DNA of 64,000 nucleotides from an uncultured Lachnospiraceae bacterium (GTDB lineage Bacteria > Bacillota > Clostridia > Lachnospirales > Lachnospiraceae): contig CAJUDH010000008.1 of assembly GCA_910584845.1 (NCBI GenBank), positions 1-64,000 on the forward strand, given 5' to 3'. Made by a program: the position numbers and the translations under genes. The notes under the pieces were generated by a model. The model was not told where the DNA came from and ran no database searches. It saw nothing but the letters and a program-made list of their open reading frames with translations. Position 1 is the stretch's first letter; each line of letters opens with the position of its first letter. Shown piece after piece: positions 60,701 to 64,000 of this stretch.

Positions 60701-62022
60701 CCGTCTTTGATCCGGATGCATTTCATATCCTGGCCCCCGATGTCCAGGATACAGTCCACGTCCGGGTCGAAAAAAGCGGCGGCATAGTAATGGGAAATGG
60801 TTTCCACCTCCCCTTCGTCCAGCAGAAACGCTTCTTTTAACAAAGCCTCCCCATAGCCGGTGGAACAAGACCAGGCGATGGCGGCTTTTGGCGGGAGCAG
60901 CCCTTTTAGCTGGCCCATGGCCCGGATGGCCGTGGCCAGGGGGCTTGCGTTGTTGTTGGAATAGAAGCGGTACAACAGGCTTCCGTCCTCGCCGATCAGG
61001 GCTACTTTGGTGGTAGTGGAGCCGGCGTCTATGCCCAGGTAGCAGTTGCCTTCATACGACTGCAGGTCGGCGGCCTTTACGTGATGGGCGGCGTGCCGCC
61101 GGCAGAAAATATCATAGTCTTCCTGAGAGGTAAACAGTGGCGCCATCCGTTTGATTTCCACATCCATTTTCACGCCGGACATAAGGCGGTCGGCCAGGCC
61201 GGATAGGGTGGTCCCCGGGGATGCTTCCCCGAACGTGTCCCGGGCGTTTAAGGCCGCCCCTATGGCGGCAAACAGGTGGGAATGCTCCGGGGCCACCACA
61301 TGCTGGGCGTCCAGGTTTAAGGTGCGGATGAAAGCCCGGCGCAGCTGGGGCAGGAAATGCAGCGGGCCGCCTAAAAAGGCGACCGTGCCCCGGATGGGTT
61401 TGCCGCAGGCCAGGCCGCTGATGGTCTGGTTGACCACCGCCTGGAATATGGAGGCGGCCAGGTCTTCCCGGGTAGCCCCTTCATTGATCAGCGGCTGGAT
61501 ATCCGATTTGGCAAATACGCCGCAGCGGGCGGCAATGGGATAAATCATCTGGTAATGTTCGGCATATTGGTTGAGGCCTTGCGCGTCCGTCTGCAGCAGG
61601 GCGGCCATCTGGTCGATAAAAGAACCGGTGCCCCCGGCGCATATCCCGTTCATCCGCTGGTCTATGCCTCCGGTAAAATAGATGATTTTGGCATCTTCGC
61701 CGCCCAATTCTATGGCTACGTCGGCCTGGGGGGCTTCGGCCTGGAGCGCCGTGGCCACGGCTACCACTTCCTGGGTGAAAGGGATGGCCAGATGGCGGGA
61801 GAGGGCCAGGCCGCCGGAACCGGTTATGCTGGGGAAGGCTGTGGCTTCCCCCAGCTGCTTGCCGGCCCGGGAAAGTAAAAGTGCGAGCGTCTCCTGGATG
61901 TTGGCATAGTGGCGCTCGTAATCGGTGAATACTATATGTTGGCTTTGGTTTAAAACAGCGATTTTTACGGTAGTGGAACCGATGTCGATTCCCAAACAAT
62001 ACGTTTGCTTCGGTAAATTCAT
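57754..62022 (-). CDS. Giant 2-hydroxyacyl-CoA dehydratase activase-like protein
   Basis: The 1422-residue cytosolic protein has two ASKHA ATPase domains of the BadF/BcrA/HgdC type: GIDIGSTTVK (residues 11-20) and GIDAGSTTTK (about 330-339). Cys in GICAGGTGSF and ARCGVF, and in ACSSGCGSF and TRCTVF, match activases that hold a [4Fe-4S] cluster. A DUF2229-like domain starts near residue 690 (MTRCKGCTNHC). The last part resembles 2-hydroxyacyl-CoA dehydratase subunits (QTGGGCRASNYIGFIRRALE). Activases drive ATP-dependent electron transfer to dehydratases; this large fused form is common in clostridia but its substrate is unknown. The start at 62022 is chosen as the family start; GGAGG lies 19 bases upstream. 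Confidence 0.92.
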   Translation of the reverse strand: MNLPKQTYCLGIDIGSTTVKIAVLNQSQHIVFTDYERHYANIQETLALLLSRAGKQLGEATAFPSITGSGGLALSRHLAIPFTQEVVAVATALQAEAPQADVAIELGGEDAKIIYFTGGIDQRMNGICAGGTGSFIDQMAALLQTDAQGLNQYAEHYQMIYPIAARCGVFAKSDIQPLINEGATREDLAASIFQAVVNQTISGLACGKPIRGTVAFLGGPLHFLPQLRRAFIRTLNLDAQHVVAPEHSHLFAAIGAALNARDTFGEASPGTTLSGLADRLMSGVKMDVEIKRMAPLFTSQEDYDIFCRRHAAHHVKAADLQSYEGNCYLGIDAGSTTTKVALIGEDGSLLYRFYSNNNASPLATAIRAMGQLKGLLPPKAAIAWSCSTGYGEALLKEAFLLDEGEVETISHYYAAAFFDPDVDCILDIGGQDMKCIRIKDGTVDSVQLNEACSSGCGSFIETFANSLNYQVEDFAREALFAQNPTDLGTRCTVFMNSNVKQAQKEGALVADISAGLAYSVIKNALFKVIKITGPSDLGSHVVVQGGTFYNDAVLRSFEKISGCQAVRPDIAGIMGAFGAALIARERHRHALSLNPAKKTSMLPLETITGLHYDTAMTRCKGCTNHCVLTVNRFGAGRQFVSGNRCERGLGKTKTKEEVPNLFDYKFHRMFDYEPLTPDLALRGTIGIPRVLNMYEDFPFWAVFFRELGFRTVLSPQSTKNIYELGIESIPSESECYPAKLVHGHIAWLVKQGIRDIFYPCIFYERNETPQAGNHFNCPMVTSYPENIKNNMEELEEFSVRFLNPFLAFTDEETLTRQLIVEVGKEFHISSVEIQKAAHAGWEELMRSRRDMEKKGEETVAWLEGNGRHGIVLAGRPYHVDPEIHHGIPELITSYGLAVLTEDSVSHLADAERPLVVTDQWMYHSRLYRAASYVKQSGVLDLIQLNSFGCGLDAVTTDQVHDILTGSGKIYTVLKIDEVSNLGAARIRIRSLIAALRVRDQKHYGRKIISSSYNRVVFTKAMKKEYTLLCPQMSPIHFDLLEPAIRSFGYRMEVLQNHNRSAIDVGLRYVNNDACYPSLIVIGQVMDALLSGKYDLSRTAVLMSQTGGGCRASNYIGFIRRALEKAGMGQVPVISVNANGMEKNPGFTITPALLTKSMQAIVYGDVFMRVLYATRPYEAEPGSANRLHEKWKSRCIQSLSTKSPNMVEFGRNIRGIVRDFDRLARSGVKKPRVGIVGEILVKFSPLANNHIVELLEAEGAEAVMPDLMDFFLYCFYNNNFNADHLGGKRSTAWLCNMGISLLEYLRKTARKELGNSRHFTPPSRIWELADMAKEFVSLGNQTGEGWFLTGEMLELIHGGVKNIVCTQPFGCLPNHIVGKGVIKELRRKHPGANIIAVDYDPGASEVNQLNRIKLMLATAQKQL

Positions 62023-62231
62023 ATATGCGGGATGTCCCCTGCCTCCTTTATTCTTGCGAAAACGAAAAGAAAGATATGCTTTGAAAATGCATACCCATAA
62101 TACTTTAACATAAAAACCGCAAGAATACAATTTGTTCAGCCATAAAAAAATGGTTAAGAATACAGGCAGGCTTTCCTGGTTTTGGGCCGGCTGGAGGCGG
62201 AAGGCGGTTTGAAAAAGAAAGCGTAATCTGT

Positions 62232-62260
62232 TTGACAAACTGGGTTGTAGAAATTATAAT
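62232..62260 (+). promoter_or_regulatory. Strong promoter of the corA leader
   Basis: TTGACA (62232-62237) and TATAAT (62255-62260) with a 17-base spacer are consensus elements. The start codon of corA is 369 bases downstream, so the transcript has a long leader. Confidence 0.85.
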
Positions 62261-62401
62261 GTGATTTATGAACAGAAAGAAGGGAGGCAGCAGTGATGGA
62301 CGGTGGTTCGGCGTACCACGCAGAAAGTGACGACATACGAAAACGAATGCCTGCACTGCAGCTTCCGGGAATCATGGGGGCGGCTTTCCGGCGCCTTTTT
62401 C

Positions 62402-62436
62402 TTTGTTTCACAGGAAATTACATCCGATGAAACAAA
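62402..62436. repeat. Second copy of the AAATT-loop hairpin element
   Basis: TTTGTTTCACAGG (62402-62414) pairs with CCGATGAAACAAA (62424-62436) with two mismatches around AAATTACAT. Arm length, nine-base loop and position after a T run match the element at 31737-31775. Confidence 0.75.
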
Positions 62437-62500
62437 ACGCCCCGTTAGGACCGTACCGCGGCGGAGGGGCCATGTCGCTAATGCGGCCCGCTGCAGGCGG

Positions 62501-62529
62501 AGAATCTTAAAGGGGCAGGATTCTTTTTT
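62501..62529 (+). terminator. Terminator in the corA leader
   Basis: AGAATC (62501-62506) pairs with GATTCT (62519-62524) and is followed by T6 (62524-62529). It lies 100 bases before the corA start. Confidence 0.65.
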
Positions 62530-62628
62530 ACCATAATGCAGGAAGGCAGTGCAGGATTTTCGTTTTGGGACGGAATGCCAAAAACGCACACGGAATGGGA
62601 AACATTATGGAAAAGAAAGGAGACGGAC

Positions 62629-63570
62629 ATGATTCGCATTTTTAAAACAGAGGATGGCGCCATCCATCAGAAAGACGAGGCGGAGAGCGGGTGCTGGATT
62701 GCCCTTACCAACCCTACAGCCACAGAGATTTTGGAGGTTTCCAAAAAATACGGCATAGACCCGGACCATTTAAAGGCCCCCCTGGACGAGGAAGAACGTT
62801 CCCGTATTGAGACGGAAGACCATTACAGCCTGATCCTGGTGGACATCCCTTCCATAGAAGAGAGGAACGAGAAGGACTGGTATGTGACGATCCCCATGGG
62901 CATCATTATGACGGAAGATGTGCTTGTGACGGTATGCCTGGAAGACACATCGGTGCTTTCTGTGTTTATGGACGGGCGGGTGAAAGATTTTTATACCTAT
63001 ATGAAGACCCGGTTTATCCTCCAGATTTTGTACAAAAATGCGTCTTTGTATTTGCAGTACCTGCGGATTATCGACAAAAAAAGCGAGGTGGTGGAGCGGG
63101 AACTCCACAAGTCCCAGAAAAACCGGGAGCTGATAGAACTTTTGGAGCTGGAAAAAAGCCTGGTGTATTTTACCACTTCCCTGCGTTCCAATGAGGTAGT
63201 ATTTGAAAAGCTCCTGAAGAACGAGCGGATAAAAAAGTATCCGGAGGATACGGAACTTTTGGAAGACGTCATTATTGAAAACAAACAGGCCATTGAGATG
63301 GCCAATATTTACAGCGGTATTTTAAGCGGCACCATGGATGCCTTTGCCTCGGTTATTTCCAATAACCTGAACATCGTTATGAAATTTTTGGCAACCATTA
63401 CCATAGTCATGTCCATCCCTACCATGGTAGCCAGCTTTTACGGGATGAACGTCAACCCCGCAGGCATGCCTTTTGCGCAAAGCCTGTATGGGTTCTGGGC
63501 GGTGTTGGGGTTTGCGGTGGCGCTGTCTTTGCTGGTGGCGTTGATCTTTTCCAAGAAAAATCTTTTTTAG
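62629..63570 (+). CDS. corA: CorA family magnesium/divalent cation transporter
   Basis: The 313-residue protein has a large cytosolic N-terminal domain and two C-terminal membrane helices. The invariant YGMNVNP (GMN motif) lies near residue 280, between FLATITIVMSIPTMVASFYG and the second helix ending LLVALIFSKKNLF. CorA pentamers take up Mg2+ and some also Co2+ or Ni2+. The long helix contains LELEKSLVYFTTSLRSNEVV. ATG 62629 follows AAAGGAGACGGAC; upstream in-frame ATGs fall in the leader. Expression is probably conditioned by the terminator-bearing leader. Confidence 0.94.
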   Translation: MIRIFKTEDGAIHQKDEAESGCWIALTNPTATEILEVSKKYGIDPDHLKAPLDEEERSRIETEDHYSLILVDIPSIEERNEKDWYVTIPMGIIMTEDVLVTVCLEDTSVLSVFMDGRVKDFYTYMKTRFILQILYKNASLYLQYLRIIDKKSEVVERELHKSQKNRELIELLELEKSLVYFTTSLRSNEVVFEKLLKNERIKKYPEDTELLEDVIIENKQAIEMANIYSGILSGTMDAFASVISNNLNIVMKFLATITIVMSIPTMVASFYGMNVNPAGMPFAQSLYGFWAVLGFAVALSLLVALIFSKKNLF

Positions 63571-63591
63571 CATTCGAAGAAAGGGTTGCAG

Positions 63592-64000
63592 ATGAAATTT
63601 TTTAGGGATTTTGAACGCAAATTTTATAAGTATGCGATTTCTAACCTGATGTATTATATCGTGGTTCTCTATGCAGTGGGGCTGATATTTTTCGTAGTGA
63701 TGCCGGAAATGTATTTCCAGGTCTATACCCAGTACTTGTGCCTGGACGCGCGGGCCATCCTGCACGGGCAGATTTGGAGGGCGGCTACGTTCCTGATTTA
63801 TCCGCCGTCTTTTGGCATGTTCCGGTTTACCAGCCTGTTTTTCGGGATTATCGCCTTGTTTATGTACCATAACCTGGGGCAGACCCTGGAGAACGTGTGG
63901 GGTTCCTTCCGGTTTAACGTATTTTTTTTCATGGGGATGCTGGCACAGGTGGCGGCGTGCCTTTTGGGGTACCTGGTATTTGGGCAAATATGGCCGCTGA
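63592..64000 (+). CDS. Rhomboid-like integral membrane protein, N-terminal part
   Basis: ATG 63592 follows AAGAAAGGGTTGCAG, 21 bases after corA, and the frame runs off the window after 136 codons. The sequence has a short basic start (MKFFRDFERKFYKYAISNLM) and at least three membrane segments, with HGQIWRAATFLIYPPSF and FMYHNLGQTLENVWGSFRFN. This resembles rhomboid-fold proteins (GQIWR and NLGxxLE in the first loops). The serine and histidine of an active protease would lie beyond the window, so activity cannot be judged. It is probably co-transcribed with corA. Confidence 0.75.
   Translation, partial: MKFFRDFERKFYKYAISNLMYYIVVLYAVGLIFFVVMPEMYFQVYTQYLCLDARAILHGQIWRAATFLIYPPSFGMFRFTSLFFGIIALFMYHNLGQTLENVWGSFRFNVFFFMGMLAQVAACLLGYLVFGQIWPL

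Larger units (their letters stand above)
62261..62628 (+). promoter_or_regulatory. Long structured leader of corA with terminator-like hairpins
   Basis: The leader contains GTGGT-TCGGCGT-ACCAC (about 62305-62321), GGCG-CGCC with T5 (about 62380-62400), the repeated hairpin at 62402-62436, and a GC-rich segment GGACCGTACCGCGGCGG. A second terminator follows at 62501-62529. There is no reading frame I can support. It does not match the M-box, T-box or other riboswitch motifs I know, but the layout implies control of read-through. Confidence 0.6.

Noticed and set aside
62440..62470. T-box-like GTACCGCGG in the corA leader
   Set aside because: There is no full T-box motif or Stem I, and corA is not an amino-acid gene.
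62261..62628. M-box (ykoK) magnesium riboswitch upstream of corA
   Set aside because: The conserved GGTGAGGCTCCT core is not present.

Overview
The window looks like a chromosomal segment from an anaerobic, spore-forming, flagellated Firmicute, most likely of the Lachnospiraceae or a close clostridial relative. The basis is a sporulation sigma-G gene, flagellin and a chemoreceptor, type III pantothenate kinase, a leucyl-tRNA synthetase with a T-box leader, a very large 2-hydroxyacyl-CoA dehydratase activase-like protein, several MATE exporters, AGGAGG-type ribosome binding sites and a fairly high GC content. I see no rRNA, tRNA or CRISPR array. Species assignment is inference.

Bases 1-4400 are AT-richer and look like accessory debris: the tail of a DnaC-like helicase loader from a mobile element, a PnuC transporter welded to the start of a pyridoxamine-oxidase-like gene, a frameshifted small zinc protein, a TetR regulator with a clear operator, and a CPBP membrane protease. 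Bases 4400-11500 carry a chemoreceptor with a sigma-D-like promoter, an XRE regulator fused to a desulfoferrodoxin-type iron domain, a MarR-MATE operon whose leader holds a MITE and a terminator, and cardiolipin synthase. Bases 11500-19300 hold a cytoplasmic alpha-amylase behind a duplicated hairpin leader, T-box/leuS, flagellin and sigG.

Bases 19400-31600 are mainly metabolic: a MATE exporter, the divergent coaX/coaBC pair, a hydrolase, prfC, a YqeY-like gene, pepV, then a LysR-YfcC-M20 group probably used for import and hydrolysis of peptide-like compounds. Bases 31700-37100 contain a hairpin-rich spacer, a YitT protein and a three-gene ABC module (ATPase, COG1361-type surface protein, MacB-like permease). 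Bases 37100-40340 hold metNIQ behind a promoter, a 32-residue Met/Cys-rich leader peptide and an intrinsic terminator; this is the best candidate in the window for an undescribed regulatory system (methionine-dependent attenuation).

Bases 40490-47850 include a ylmC gene with an out-of-frame A9 tract, a CPA2 antiporter, a MATE exporter, and a translationally coupled pair of an Hsp90-like chaperone and a helical-repeat protein. Bases 47990-55870 are mostly housekeeping: nrdR, yqeG, efp, a chorismate mutase-shikimate kinase fusion, aroE and argS, followed by a cytosolic ParB-like/PnrA-like fusion overlapping a small phosphoesterase gene. Bases 55990-57700 are an AT-richer insert where a MATE gene and a MerR-type gene were joined head to head by a deletion. 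The last part holds the giant activase, corA behind a long structured leader, and the start of a rhomboid-like membrane protein. A 9-nt-loop hairpin recurs at 31.7 kb and 62.4 kb, with a degenerate relative at 14.0 kb, and a MITE-like element occurs at 7.7 kb (complete) and 27.6 kb (one-ended).
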